Under the pieces are notes generated by a model that did not search any database, was not told where the DNA came from, and saw only the letters and a list, made by a program, of their open reading frames with translations. 64,000 bases of DNA from Dendrophyllia cribrosa (Eukaryota; Cnidaria; Anthozoa; Scleractinia; Dendrophylliidae). Below, in pieces: positions 1-9,496 of this stretch; the stretch's first letter is position 1, and each line of letters begins with the position of its first letter. The stretch lies in NCBI GenBank assembly GCA_024195265.1, contig JAJLRJ010000007.1, positions 8,464,328-8,528,327 of the forward strand. The letters run 5' to 3'. Made by a program: the position numbers and the translations under genes.

Positions 1-52
1 GCTAAAAGTCAACTATAAGAAAATCGCAACCTAGTGATAAAACCCCCTGAAT

Positions 53-1229
53 TTAATTGTAATGAATACGATTTTTTGAATGAAATTCCTGTCTTTTATT
101 TAGCCCAAAAGGCGAAAGGGAAAATAGCTGCGCACTCCAGTACGCTTCTTTCGTGACAAGTAATTTTTCTGTGTCTTGATTTGTGTTTGTATAAATTTGG
201 TCTATGCATTGAAAAGTGAAATCTGATAGAATGTGTGGTGTTCTGTTGAAGTGTATGGCGACCTCGCAGGTTTTCTTGTTTGTTTTCATAGTAGATTTGT
301 GGTTCCTAAATCTAACTTTAAATTCAGTAGTGGTAGATCCAACATATTGGAGATGCATTTCTTGCAATGAACCAAATAAATTACATTATTGGAGTTGCAC
401 GAAAGTCTTTGTCGAACACTATATGTTTTGCCAGTTTGGACGCTGAAAAAAGTTTTAGAACTGACAAGGAAATTCTCGCAAAGGTCACATCTGGTCTTAT
501 CGCATTTGTAACAGCCGGGTGCTTGTGCATCCGTTGTCGGCCGCGGGCTGTTTCTGCACTTTGAAGGTGCTAAAATTTCTTTTAGGTTCTTAGGTCTGCG
601 ATAAGATGATATAATAGAACTAGGTGGAAAAAGCTCTTTAAGTTTGGGGGATGACTCCAAGAGATGGAAATGTTTTCTAATCAACCCATTTATGAATGGT
701 AAATTCGGATTATATGTAAGAACAAAAGGAAAATTTTTTTTGGAATTCCTAACTTTAGGTTTAAGCAAGTCACTTCTAGGAATTTCTGTCGCTCTGGAAA
801 ATTGCCGGGAAACAGATTCTAATGGATATCCCTGGTCAACCAGGTAGCCCCTGTACTCCTCCAATCTTTTGGTAAGAAAATCGTCCTCTGAACAATTTCT
901 GCGCAGTCTCAAGGCAACCCCAAAAGGGATTGCCTCGAAAACATGTTTAGGATGGGCACTGGATGGAGAAAGATACAAATGGCTATCAGTAGGTTTGGAA
1001 TAAACATCAGTCTGGATAAAACCATCGACAAGATGGAGTGTAACATCTAAAACATTAAGTTTGTTCTCAGAAAAAACTAATTCAAATTTAATAGTGGGAT
1101 ACAGTGAATTGATGTACTCAGTAAAAGAATTCAGCGCAGAAAGACCTTGCTGCCAGAGATCAAAGATATCATCACGATATCTCCACCATTGTGAAGGTTT
1201 AATAGGGCCGCCAAACTTAGCTTTGTGAT
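53..1229 (-). pseudogene. Penelope-like retroelement fragment (RT C-terminus + GIY-YIG endonuclease)
   Basis: The minus strand reads open from about 1229 down to 286 and then continues in another frame to a stop at 53. The upstream part contains an RT active-site box WWRYRDDIF followed by text typical of Penelope-like reverse transcriptases (FIQTDVYSKPTD, then SPSSAHPKHVFEAIPFG). The downstream part has a GIY-YIG signature (VIYLVHC, then QYVGST, RF and H) and ends in a YW...SPFGLN motif common at Penelope C-termini. A frameshift near 365 separates the two. The frame is closed by a stop just upstream of 1229, so the element is 5' truncated, as is usual for retrotransposed copies. 1230-1367 shows nothing recognisable. 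The family call is firm; activity is excluded by the truncation and frameshift. Confidence 0.8.
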
Positions 1230-1367
1230 CTTAATTGTCTTAGCGTTCAAGGGCCTCGTTCGGGGAATGTTATTTTTGTGCTGGCCTCGTCACTCAAAGG
1301 CTCTGAGTGCGGAATTTATTACTCTGTTTAAGGACCCTGCTCAGGGATTTTGTTGTGACCTTGGCTG

Positions 1368-1373
1368 CATGGT
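1368..1373. repeat. Polinton target-site duplication, left copy
   Basis: CATGGT lies immediately outside the left terminal repeat and is repeated exactly at 17860-17865 outside the right one. A 6-bp duplication is the Polinton integrase hallmark. Confidence 0.9.
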
Positions 1374-1446
1374 AGTAGTTAAGGACTTGGCGGTACCAGA
1401 TCAGTTTTGCAAAACTGATCTGATACCATGCCAAGTCTTAACTACT
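1374..1446. other. Terminal 73-bp palindrome (hairpin-capable Polinton tip), left
   Basis: The outermost 37 bases are complementary to the next 36: AGTAGTTAAG at 1374 is mirrored by CTTAACTACT ending at 1446, and the centre is CAGTTTTGCAAAACTG. There are only a one-base bulge, a two-base bulge and one mismatch. The tip could fold back as in parvovirus or poxvirus termini. The fold is seen in sequence; its function is not known. Confidence 0.85.
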
Positions 1447-1586
1447 TCCCATCTGTTGGATTAAAAAATATAGAAAAATCAAATGAAACTATATGTTAAT
1501 AAAAACAAAATGGTGCGTTTATTCCATTGCGTGATTCCACATAATAGAATCCTTTGCGTGACACAATTTTCGGAAACACAGGAAGT
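1374..1586 (+). repeat. Polinton left terminal inverted repeat
   Basis: This matches the reverse complement of 17676-17859 with few substitutions. The left copy carries about 27 extra bases near 1532-1558 (a partial duplication around TTGCGTGA). It starts with 5'-AG as in other Polintons. The motif AAACGCACC (minus strand, 1512-1520) lies inside and recurs upstream of three genes. Confidence 0.9.
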
Positions 1587-1622
1587 CTTCACAGGATTGA
1601 ATTAAGGAAAGTTATTTTTGAT

Positions 1623-2993
1623 TTAATTCTTTTTCATTTTATAATGTCCATAAGCATATGAATTTATACCATCTTCCAGTATATATCTTTTGTCATCGAA
1701 ACAGCTGAGTGATACTTTATTGATTTCATAACTTCCTAATTGATGGTTATTGCTTCGGATTGTTTTCATTGTATGATGCATCTGTTTATTTCCTAATAAC
1801 GTTTCTTTATAATCTTGATGCTTGATATTATTTTTGATAATATTCTTTTTGATTCCCTTGGCAGTCTTTCCTCCTTTTTGGTTGTCTTTCGTGTAACTAT
1901 ACATTTTAGATCGTAGACCGATGAATTCACAAATAGGAACTCCTGCGGCTTCATCTTTGAATTTGCCAATAACTTTTTTATTTGTCTTATCAAAATACGG
2001 TGAGCTTTCAGGGTAGTCACTGTTATCGAATTTATTTTTATCATTCCAAAAGTCTTGGTATACATCTTCAGCTTCGATTTCATAGGTCAAGCTGTCTGTG
2101 TCTGTGAAGAGTAACTTGGCTTTGTCTTCATATTTCTTTTTAATGTAGTTATAATGGAAATCATACATTAATGTCTTGCTTAAATCTAAGATGCACATAC
2201 CCACATATGCCGGCCTGTTTAGGGTAAGTGTTTCTTTGATCTTATGCACAGCTACTAGATTTTCGTTGAAGATCTTACTACTAACATACGTTGGTTTACT
2301 GGCATATTTCAATAGTTTTTTTTCATCGGTGATTAGTCTTACATCTACTCGCTTTCTAATATTTTCCATCGTTTTACCAAATACAGAGTTATTCATAAGT
2401 TTAAAGAAGTCTTTTTCAAAAGCATTTTTTGCGTTCTTCCTTTTTTCTGTATTAAAGTCGATATACTGTTTTAACCAAGGAGATTGATCAAACTCTAGTA
2501 CTCGATGGACTTTAGTTATTTTCAAACCAAGATCAGTGTATAATTGAAGGTTCCTATAATGGAGCACGTATTTTTCTTTGTTCTTCAAGGTTGGTATCAA
2601 TTTATGAACTAAACCAGTTGATATTTTATATTTCTTCGCGATGTTTTTACAATACCCAGACAACATACTCTCAGTTACTTTAACCTTTTCCGGCCCTAGC
2701 GGGTAGTCATTATGAAGATTGTGTAACCCTTCAGGATACTCTAAATCTACTTCCAGTATCAAACCCTTCTCACTATCTTCTTTATACTTGGCTAGGTCTA
2801 TCTTATCGATCTGTTTTTGTGTCATCCATCTAAAACCGCCAGTAGGTAGGTATTGTGACATAGCCCAACCATATAGATTGTTAGCATCCAGATACATTAT
2901 ATACTTTGAGGGCACCTTCTCATCATATGTTTTCATGTATTTATTGTTTGCTTTACCATACCTATTGGCAATGTAGCTTATTCCACCACGCAT
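1623..2993 (-). pseudogene. Polinton protein-primed DNA polymerase B, C-terminal (polymerase) part
   Basis: This 456-residue frame carries the polymerase half of a family B, protein-primed enzyme. Motif A is seen as YLDANNLYGWAM (Asp near residue 36), motif B as NNSVFGKTMEN (near 200) and motif C as FTDTDSLTYE (near 297). It would extend DNA primed from a terminal protein and replicate the element. The frame overlaps the upstream half by about 30 bases in a different phase, so this is not a separate gene. The break sits near 2990-3010, where I also expect from the family roughly fifteen more residues, so a small deletion that shifts the frame is likely. The ATG at 2993 is internal. No long gap separates its stop from the left terminal repeat. 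Confidence 0.9.
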
Positions 2994-5382
2994 TCCTTTT
3001 TCGATAAGTCATTTTAAGCATAGCATCCCAAGACAAACCTGGAGATGTGAAATAATGACATGGATCTAATTTGTAGTATTCTAGACAGGTCTTTCTAAAG
3101 TTTTCAAACACATCAGCTAGCAAAAGGATATCAGATTTAAGATATAAATTATGGTATTCACCCATATTTTGAAGATTGAAGGTATTCCACACATTTTGAG
3201 CATGTTTGTAATCTTCATTTGATATATGTTCATCATTCAATATGCTGTAAAATTCTTCTTTTGATGGCAGTTTTTCATTGAACTTTTCAAAGCTATCCAT
3301 GAAGTCATATGGATACACTCCTTTTCTAGCCATCAGATCAAGCTTTTTACCTTTGAATTTTTGAGAGGTATATTTTAATGATTTTCTTGGTAGATTACTC
3401 ACTAGTTTTTCCAAACCAGAGCTCATGAATTGGAAACTATCGAGAAAGGTTAAGTGATTACCCAACATGAAAGCCATATACTTTTCCATATTATTCGGAA
3501 TTGCATTGATATTCATTTGACATTTTTCACCTTTTTTATTTGTATATGTATGCTTCTTGACTATTTCACCAATCTCTTGCATGATGAAATGAGAGTCATA
3601 CCCACGGAGATTATGGAATATCACAGGTATTTTAATTTCTTCTGGTTTTATTCTGAGTTTTAAATTACAATCTTGATGAGCGGATCCTCTGTACTGACCA
3701 GTGATATGACAGTGATCTCTTACTCTTAGATCGGTTTTGTTATATTCTTTCTCGCATATGTGGCATTTATCAGCTTTTTGGAATTCTTCTTCATCGTCTT
3801 TGGTCATTCTTAATGGTTTATTGAATTCTTTTTTCATAACCTTCTTACAATATTTAACTTCCTCCAGCATAGCTTCCATGAATTTGTATACAGCTCTTTC
3901 GCCTCTATAGACCTGAACTGGTTTACTGTATTTATCATCATAGCAACAGACAACTTTGTATCCATATCCACAGTCTTTATGTTTTTGATATGATTCAGTA
4001 TATGATTTATCATTGTTTGGTTGACATCCTTGTACTTTTTCTGTAATAGCCTCAAAATCAGCATAGATTACAAATGGAACAGCTAACTGTTTATGATAAT
4101 TGTTAAATTTTAATATGTTATTATCTTTTTCAGGCATTTTTACAGCTTGTTTACCATTAATTACAATACAGTTTTCTTTATGATTATTAAGGATTGTTTC
4201 AGAACTGAAGCATTGTAGACAATGCATGCAAAAATGTTTTCTGTGTTCGTGTTTCGTCTGATTGTACATGAATTTATTGAAGTCTTTTATTAATACATAA
4301 TGTTTGTTTTCGTTTTCTGTGATCAATAACAAGTTCATATGATCTTCGTACTTTTCTTTGGATACATAGATAGGATATGGTTGCTTTTCCTCATAACCGA
4401 ATACATTGATATTGATTTCATTTTGTTTTTCTATTTTATTATACAGTTTGACAGTCACTGGGAATTGAATTCCAGAGTAATCTAATTTTTCAATAAAATC
4501 TTTGTCGACTTTTTTGATTCTCTGTGGATATTTGTCTTGAGGGTTCAAGTACCTTATATGACACCATCTAAAACACTCATTGTCTTTATTTTTCATGTTT
4601 ATCAATCCCTTAGCACTATTTCTTAGTTCTGAAGGTAATTGAATGTAAGATGATCCCTTTAATGGTTCGTATTTAACAATATTAATATAGTGGTTGTCAA
4701 TAGATCTTATTGTCCATCCAGAACCCTCAGAAATCCATTGAGCTACACTATTTAATATCTGTTGTTTAGACAATTGTAACGCTTCAGCGATTTCTATGTG
4801 GTTAATAATCGTCTGAGCCACACTGTTAAAATATGCAGTCTTAGGCACTATTTCATCACCAGCTAGTTTCTCAAATGTGACCTTTAGTGTTTCAACAAAT
4901 TTAATTCCTTTTGTATCACTTAGTAGGGTTTTAAAATGGTTTTCAATACCTTTTCTTGTTTGTTGTAATTGTGTTAAAGGGTCTTTATTATTCTTTAATG
5001 TAATTTCGAAGGATTTAGTATAACCTTTTAGAGCTTTGTTTGTTTGCTCTATCTTAGTCCTTGGAGCTGGTACAGGTTTAACTGTTTTTTTAGTCCTTGG
5101 TGTAGGAATTGGTGTCTTTTTTAATTGTTCTATTTCTTCTAACCATTCAGAAGGTGGGGGTGGTAATCTTTTCCTCTCAAAATAGTCAACCAATTCTTTT
5201 ACTGTTTGTCTTGGTGATTGGTTTGGTTTTACACTCTTGCGAGGTGTTGGAATAGGCCTCCTTGGTGTTGGAACTGGTTTGGTATCATCTACGATGATAA
5301 TTTCAGGCTTTTTCTTCTGTTGCTTTAAAAGCAATTTGATTAGTTCTGATTTACTAAGTTTCTCAAGATCGATCTTGTTCAT
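2962..5382 (-). pseudogene. Polinton DNA polymerase B, N-terminal region and exonuclease part
   Basis: This is an 806-residue frame. Residues 1-30 are Lys/Leu-rich and SAP-like. Residues 35-115 carry repeated PTPR/PAPR proline-arginine motifs. A CxxC...H zinc finger (HFCMHCLQCF) lies near 390. The 3'-5' exonuclease motifs follow: Exo I YADFEAI (442), Exo II HNLRGYDSHF (588) and Exo III YLKSDILLLAD (745). Between Exo I and II lies CHICEKEYN...RDHCHITGQYRG (about 537-575), an endonuclease VII/HNH-like zinc module. The frame ends about 12 codons after SPGLSWDAML by a frameshift into the polymerase part. The ATG at 5382 is supported by the shared upstream promoter motif. The role is replication and proofreading of the element. 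Function of this copy is unlikely unless the break is an assembly error. Confidence 0.92.
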
Positions 5383-5434
5383 TTTATATACTATAGTATA
5401 GATAATTCTTTATATGTATTCAGTTGGTGCGTTT
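5383..5434 (-). promoter_or_regulatory. Putative early-type promoter of PolB
   Basis: Reading the minus strand, AAACGCACC lies 52 bases before the PolB ATG and is followed by CTATACTATAGTATATAAA directly at the start codon. The same layout occurs before the zinc-finger gene (5743-5793) and, with a weaker match, before the VLTF3-like gene (17274-17329). This is inferred from recurrence and spacing. Confidence 0.5.
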
Positions 5435-5490
5435 AAGTATGGTTGAGAATTTAAGTGATCCAATCATGGATCCATTAAACTATATGTTTC

Positions 5491-5742
5491 TTAGTTTTCA
5501 TGGTGTGTTTCAATGATCAAATTATGGATTCTCCTATTAATATTATCCATATGTTTATTTGTTTTCAAATGACAGAATTTTCCAGCAAGCGAGTAGTTGA
5601 TATTGTTATTGCATACACGACAATACCACTCTTTATTTAACATATAACGAGTTTTGGATCTTTTAATAGCTTCTTTTTTGGCTTCTTGGGTGTGGTATAT
5701 AGGCGGTCGTCCTCTACCTCTTTTTATTACTTCTTTTTCCAT
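5491..5742 (-). CDS. Small AT-hook / zinc-finger protein of the Polinton
   Basis: This encodes 83 residues. An AT-hook-like basic core (KRGRGRPP) near residues 7-14 would bind the minor groove of AT-rich DNA. It is followed by a single-finger pattern WYCRVC ... GKFCHLKTNKH (about 39-63). The layout suggests a DNA-binding regulator or packaging accessory. It lies just upstream of PolB in the same direction, with its own copy of the AAACGCAYC plus TATA-like motif, so it is probably expressed with PolB. Similar short proteins occur in other Polintons as far as I recall, but I know no established function. The reading frame is intact. Confidence 0.7.
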   Translation of the reverse strand: MEKEVIKRGRGRPPIYHTQEAKKEAIKRSKTRYMLNKEWYCRVCNNNINYSLAGKFCHLKTNKHMDNINRRIHNLIIETHHEN

Positions 5743-5793
5743 TTCTATATAATACTATAGATATTCTTTTAAATAGTTTGCATTGATGCGTTT
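5743..5793 (-). promoter_or_regulatory. Putative early-type promoter of the AT-hook/zinc-finger gene
   Basis: AAACGCATC lies 51 bases before the ATG (minus strand) and is followed by ATATCTATAGTATTATATAG. Order, spacing and the CTATA(G/C)TAT core match the PolB upstream region. Confidence 0.5.
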
Positions 5794-5963
5794 AAATATA
5801 GCCAGAAACATTAATATTTTTGGCTACCAATGAATAGCGAATGCAAAGATATAAATATCTCAGAAATTTCTGGGATACTTGTAAATAGTAACATCTCTTT
5901 AAAACAATTTTGTATATCCCTTTAAATCCCTGATTAGTGTTCTAATGTTACTGATTGTATTTT

Positions 5964-6350
5964 TTAAACCCATGTGCCCTGGATCAGATGAATATTTCTA
6001 CATCTTTCCAAATCCGCGTTGCTGCTTGTTTTTGTTGTGCTAGATATACTATTTTCTTGTTTGAGATATTTAATATTATCAACTTTGGTTTGTTTCAACA
6101 CATTACATTCATCATCGTATCTATTGTTTTCTATCTCATTGCAGATAATATTCAATAACTCTTTCAATGTTATATCTTCATCAATTTCATGTATTTTTTT
6201 ATGATAAAGTTTCAATAATTTCTTTTTATATTGTAACAGATCCAATCTACGCTCATTATCATATATTTTATCATGAAGATTGTCTATTTCATCTTCACAT
6301 TCCTGAATTTGAAAATTTATTTTTTTGATATATTTCTCAATGCCGCTCAT
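5964..6350 (-). CDS. Polinton coiled-coil protein, unknown function
   Basis: This encodes about 128 residues from the ATG at 6350, which I prefer to one five codons upstream because ATATATATC abuts it as in other genes here. Residues 5-75 are strongly heptad-like and charged (EKYIKKINFQIQECEDEID and following), predicting a coiled coil. The C-terminus is polar with no motif I recognise. It lies between the zinc-finger gene and the integrase, all on the minus strand. It may be a structural or regulatory accessory. I cannot name a family. Confidence 0.6.
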   Translation of the reverse strand: MSGIEKYIKKINFQIQECEDEIDNLHDKIYDNERRLDLLQYKKKLLKLYHKKIHEIDEDITLKELLNIICNEIENNRYDDECNVLKQTKVDNIKYLKQENSISSTTKTSSNADLERCRNIHLIQGTWV

Positions 6351-6364
6351 GATATATATAAACA

Positions 6365-7312
6365 TTATATATTTTTGACATCTTTTAACGGTATCCAGCT
6401 GTTAAAATCATCACTATATCCTTTCCACTTCACCAAAGCTTGTTTCTTTTTATAATCCCTCCGAATTACTTTATCAATACGGAAAATATCCTGCTTGGCT
6501 TTTAATAGTTCAGGTTCATAAAAACTCCCTTGTATGTCTTCATCGTTGAGATCTTTTAATTTGTAAGTTATAGGATTAGTGTATTGTATCTTATCGACTG
6601 TAAACACTTCTTCAGTCCAGTTTGGTGTATAACCCTTGTCGAACACATTCCGTTTATACTTTGAAATTCTAACCTTATCACCAACTTTAAATTTTGGTTT
6701 ATATGATAATAGTTCCATATCATATAGATTGAAATAAACAGTTCCTTCATTCTTTTTCATAGATGCTTCAATAGGTTTCATTTCAATGCTTGAATGCTTT
6801 GTACTGTTGTATTCATTTAATAGTTTTGGTAACATGTCTAAATATTGTGTTGTATTTTGAGCTGTAAATTGTTTCCACATTTTAGATTTTAATGTTCTGT
6901 TAAATCTCTCAATAACAACAGCTTTACCTTCATTGAAAGTAGAATACATCTCAATATTATTTTTCTTTAGCCAGTCTTTGAAAGTTTTATTATAGAATTC
7001 AGATCCTTGGTCTACCCAAATAAATTTAGGTTTCCGTTTGGATTTTTTAATAACATCATCAAATGATTCAGTGATTGTAATACCTGTTTTATTTTTAATG
7101 GGAATGCTCCAAGCAAATTTCGAAAACACATCAATGATATTTAATAAATATCTATATCCTTTATTCCATTTTGAAAACTTCTGCATTTCTACAAGGTCAG
7201 CGCTCCAAATATCATCTATTCCATTAACAATAACTCTTCTTGTTTTAAATTTTCGTTTGATTGGCTTATGTAATTCATCGGCTAATTGTTGAGCCCAATC
7301 ATTTTTACTCAA
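6365..7312 (-). CDS. Polinton integrase (RVE/DDE core with C-terminal chromodomain)
   Basis: The product has about 315 residues. The retroviral-type catalytic triad is visible as Asp39 (WSADLVEMQ), Asp101 (WVDQGSEF) and Glu135 (VIERFNRT). An SH3-like segment (KPKFKVGDKVRISKYK) follows, then a chromodomain at about 276-315 (VKWKGYSDDFNSWIP). It would insert the linear element and create 6-bp duplications, which are seen here; the chromodomain could steer insertion toward modified chromatin. The frame overlaps the PLA2-like gene by 4 bases. The first codon at 7310-7312 is TTG, not ATG, and no ATG fits the family N-terminus. Either a non-ATG start is used or the start codon is mutated. All catalytic residues are kept. 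Confidence 0.93.
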   Translation of the reverse strand: MSKNDWAQQLADELHKPIKRKFKTRRVIVNGIDDIWSADLVEMQKFSKWNKGYRYLLNIIDVFSKFAWSIPIKNKTGITITESFDDVIKKSKRKPKFIWVDQGSEFYNKTFKDWLKKNNIEMYSTFNEGKAVVIERFNRTLKSKMWKQFTAQNTTQYLDMLPKLLNEYNSTKHSSIEMKPIEASMKKNEGTVYFNLYDMELLSYKPKFKVGDKVRISKYKRNVFDKGYTPNWTEEVFTVDKIQYTNPITYKLKDLNDEDIQGSFYEPELLKAKQDIFRIDKVIRRDYKKKQALVKWKGYSDDFNSWIPLKDVKNI

Positions 7313-7917
7313 CGCCGCTTTCCGTTTTTTGGCTTCCTTTTTTGTTTAATACCGAGACCTAGTTTTTGTTTGGTATTAATTAAGAATCTAGCAGTCTGAC
7401 CCCATTTAGGCATCTCACCGTAAGGTATTTCGTCTAATGATTTAACCATTTTCTTATCACAATCTCCCTTGTTTCTACCCATATCGTAGCAAATATCGTG
7501 ATGAGCTGATATTTCATCCACTTTATTGTAAGGTTGAACATACCATTTTGTTACCTCACCAGTATCCTTATCATATTCTAACTGTTCATCTAATGGGTTA
7601 TATGGGCCCATGTATTTGTAACTACCTGGTGTCCATCCCCCTTTTGGCTTAGGTAACATACCAATCATTTTATGAATGTCAATTCCACTACCTTTATTTA
7701 ATGGATCTAGTTTCTTACTAATGTCTGAAGTTAAACTGTCAAGCGCTTGATCCAAATATTTATCAGCCATTCCTTTAATCTTTCGTTTTACAAAATTAGA
7801 TTTAATAGCTTTTGATGCTCCGATTCTGCCTAAATTATAGAGACCTTTTATACCAGATTTAAGAGCAATTTCACCAAGACTGTGACTACCTTCTATATCT
7901 AAAAATCCGCCAGCCAT
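7309..7917 (-). CDS. Phospholipase A2-like minor virion protein
   Basis: This encodes 202 residues. The C-terminal half holds a secreted-PLA2/parvovirus VP1u-type signature: calcium-loop-like MGPYNPLDEQ (about 103-112) and catalytic-type SAHHDICYDMG (His140-Asp141). In parvoviruses this activity breaches the endosomal membrane during entry; a similar entry role here is an inference. The N-terminal third is Lys/Gly-rich and could contact DNA or capsid. The gene sits among structural genes and overlaps the integrase start. The frame is intact, with the His-Asp pair and glycine loop kept. The domain is too short for a typical secreted PLA2 and has no signal peptide. Confidence 0.8.
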   Translation of the reverse strand: MAGGFLDIEGSHSLGEIALKSGIKGLYNLGRIGASKAIKSNFVKRKIKGMADKYLDQALDSLTSDISKKLDPLNKGSGIDIHKMIGMLPKPKGGWTPGSYKYMGPYNPLDEQLEYDKDTGEVTKWYVQPYNKVDEISAHHDICYDMGRNKGDCDKKMVKSLDEIPYGEMPKWGQTARFLINTKQKLGLGIKQKRKPKNGKRR

Positions 7918-7931
7918 CTCTGACTGGCTAT

Positions 7932-8096
7932 TTAGTTTAATTTTTTTTTATTGGATACAAAACGTGTCTTAGTAGCCCCACATTCACTACATTGAGATTT
8001 TAACATAAGACGATTATTTTTAGTTTTAACATATTTTTCAGTACCTGGTACAGATTCTGTTTGCTTCTTCTGTTTTACACAATAACTTTTTACCAT
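7932..8096 (-). CDS. 54-residue zinc-binding protein (DUF5679-like)
   Basis: A short intact frame with ATG at 8096 and TAA at 7932. It is very basic, begins MVKSYCVKQKK and has a CSECGATKTR knuckle, giving a Cys...CxxC pattern like the small DUF5679-type zinc ribbons of large DNA viruses. The start follows ATCTAATTATATTATATAA directly, the late-type motif. It is probably a nucleic-acid-binding core or regulatory peptide. The family match is from memory of the pattern. Confidence 0.6.
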   Translation of the reverse strand: MVKSYCVKQKKQTESVPGTEKYVKTKNNRLMLKSQCSECGATKTRFVSNKKKLN

Positions 8097-8109
8097 TTAT
8101 ATAATATAA

Positions 8110-8571
8110 TTAGATATTTTTGAAATAGTTTTCAATAAATCGTTCATTATACTGTTGGTTATTTAATTTGAATACTTTTATACAATCATAAAATGATTTT
8201 TTATAAATGTTATCCAAAAAATATAAACAATAATATCCACATCTAACTGATTTGATATCCTGGATAGGATAACCATAATTGTATATATACTTCAATTTCA
8301 ATTTTTTAGCATAATCAACCAAGTTCTGTGGTGAAGGTAACGAAAAACTATCAAAGTAATATATAGTCTTATCATTCATATTATTATAATGTGCTACCCA
8401 ATGTGTACCAGGACCTATTTTATCATCAAGATTAATGATACAAGATCCTATTTTGTGGATATGATCCAAACTATCCCTCGAATAAATACCATTAAAATTG
8501 GTTATTTTTAAATATTTAATCCATTTTAATAAATCAATATTTGAAAGAGGAATATCTCTGAACTTTGGTTT
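8110..8571 (-). CDS. Adenain-type cysteine protease (maturation protease)
   Basis: This is a Ulp1/adenovirus-protease fold. Visible catalytic parts are His in GTHWVAHY, Asp in YYFDSF, Gln in YPIQDI and Cys in VRCGYYCLYFL. In adenoviruses and Polintons the enzyme cleaves capsid and core precursors during virion maturation. The family's N-terminal part (LSNIDLLKWIKYL...NGIYSRDSL) is present in frame upstream of 8469, so the gene must begin near 8570. No ATG is visible there: the frame stays open into the preceding gene. A lost start codon is likely. About 150 residues are covered, slightly short for the family. The family call is firm; expression of this copy is doubtful. Confidence 0.85.
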   Translation of the reverse strand, partial: KPKFRDIPLSNIDLLKWIKYLKITNFNGIYSRDSLDHIHKIGSCIINLDDKIGPGTHWVAHYNNMNDKTIYYFDSFSLPSPQNLVDYAKKLKLKYIYNYGYPIQDIKSVRCGYYCLYFLDNIYKKSFYDCIKVFKLNNQQYNERFIENYFKNI

Positions 8572-8879
8572 TACAGGATATCTCCTAGAATTGGTATTCC
8601 TAACTTTGTAAAAGGACTGTTTTTGCCTAGTAATAGGCCCTCTCCCTTTTTTGTTTTTGTTTTGACTTTTTTTTTTGCTCCCATACCTATAGTATTTGAG
8701 GGCCAGTTTCCATAAAATGGTGGTGGATAATAAGGCATCATCATTCCAGGTTTAGGTGAAACTGTTAATCCAGATGCTTTCTTTTTTGGTACACTTAAAC
8801 CCTTTCCTGTTAATGCATTCAACAACATTGGAATACCAATAGATGCTAGGAGCGTCCCCAAAAAACCACCTCTTTGCTT
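8571..8879 (-). pseudogene. C-terminal segment of a minor capsid/membrane-active protein, cut off by a TAA
   Basis: The segment continues in the same frame immediately after the TAA that ends the gene at 8880-9407. It reads RGGFLGTLLASIG, a Gly/Pro/Tyr-rich middle (MMMPYYPPPFYGNW) and an end with GLLLGKNSPFTKLGIPILG. There is no ATG of its own. From the family as I recall it, both parts normally form one longer protein, so the TAA looks like a nonsense mutation. An alternative is two proteins by readthrough. A structural role is likely but undetermined. Confidence 0.6.
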
Positions 8880-9407
8880 TTATGATGGTTGAATGAATAC
8901 TTGTCCTCCATTTTGAATAGCAGCTAAAATGTCTTGTTTTTGTTTTTTAGTTAAAAGGTGTTTATACTTAATCAATTGCTGTATTTTTGAATCTGGTATT
9001 AAGAAACCACCAGATTGAATACCTTTTCCAAAAATTTTATCTATTCCCAAAGATCCGAGAGCAGATAAAGCCCCAGTAGCTAAAGCTGGTACCGCTTTTG
9101 ATGCTAATTTGGTGGCCATTGGAAGCATTTTTGTCCCAAGTGAAATTAAACTAGACCATAAAGAACCGCCATATTTAACTGATTTTCTAATCTGTGTTTT
9201 TGAAATCTTGATATCTACACCAACTTCATTTTTTATCGCTTTTTTGATTTTATTTATCTGTGTTTTAGTTAAATTCAGTCCATCGCTTCCCATCAACTCA
9301 TTTTTAGCTAATCGAATTGTTATTGGTGAATTTGTTTCATATGCTTTTGCTAATTTTTGTTTTTGTCCTTGAGATAATTTCACACCATATTCATAATAAG
9401 TTGTCAT
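8880..9407 (-). CDS. Polinton minor capsid / pVI-like protein (N-terminal part before TAA)
   Basis: This encodes 175 residues. Residues 1-80 are a charged region with repeated LTKTQINKIKKA / ISKTQIRKSV helices. Residues 85-130 form a Gly/Ala/Leu-rich amphipathic to hydrophobic stretch (GGSLWSSLISLG, then LASKAVPALATGALSALG) that could disrupt or span membranes, like adenovirus protein VI. The ATG at 9407 follows a late-type AT-rich motif. The TAA at 8880-8882 is followed in frame by more family-like sequence. The gene lies between the protease and the major capsid. The pVI comparison is based on position and composition and is not proven. Confidence 0.65.
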   Translation of the reverse strand: MTTYYEYGVKLSQGQKQKLAKAYETNSPITIRLAKNELMGSDGLNLTKTQINKIKKAIKNEVGVDIKISKTQIRKSVKYGGSLWSSLISLGTKMLPMATKLASKAVPALATGALSALGSLGIDKIFGKGIQSGGFLIPDSKIQQLIKYKHLLTKKQKQDILAAIQNGGQVFIQPS

Positions 9408-9496
9408 ATTTTGTATATAATATATGTTATATAATTTTGATAATTACAAAACATGTTTAATTGAAAAACTATAAATATTGTAACAACATAATTAAT

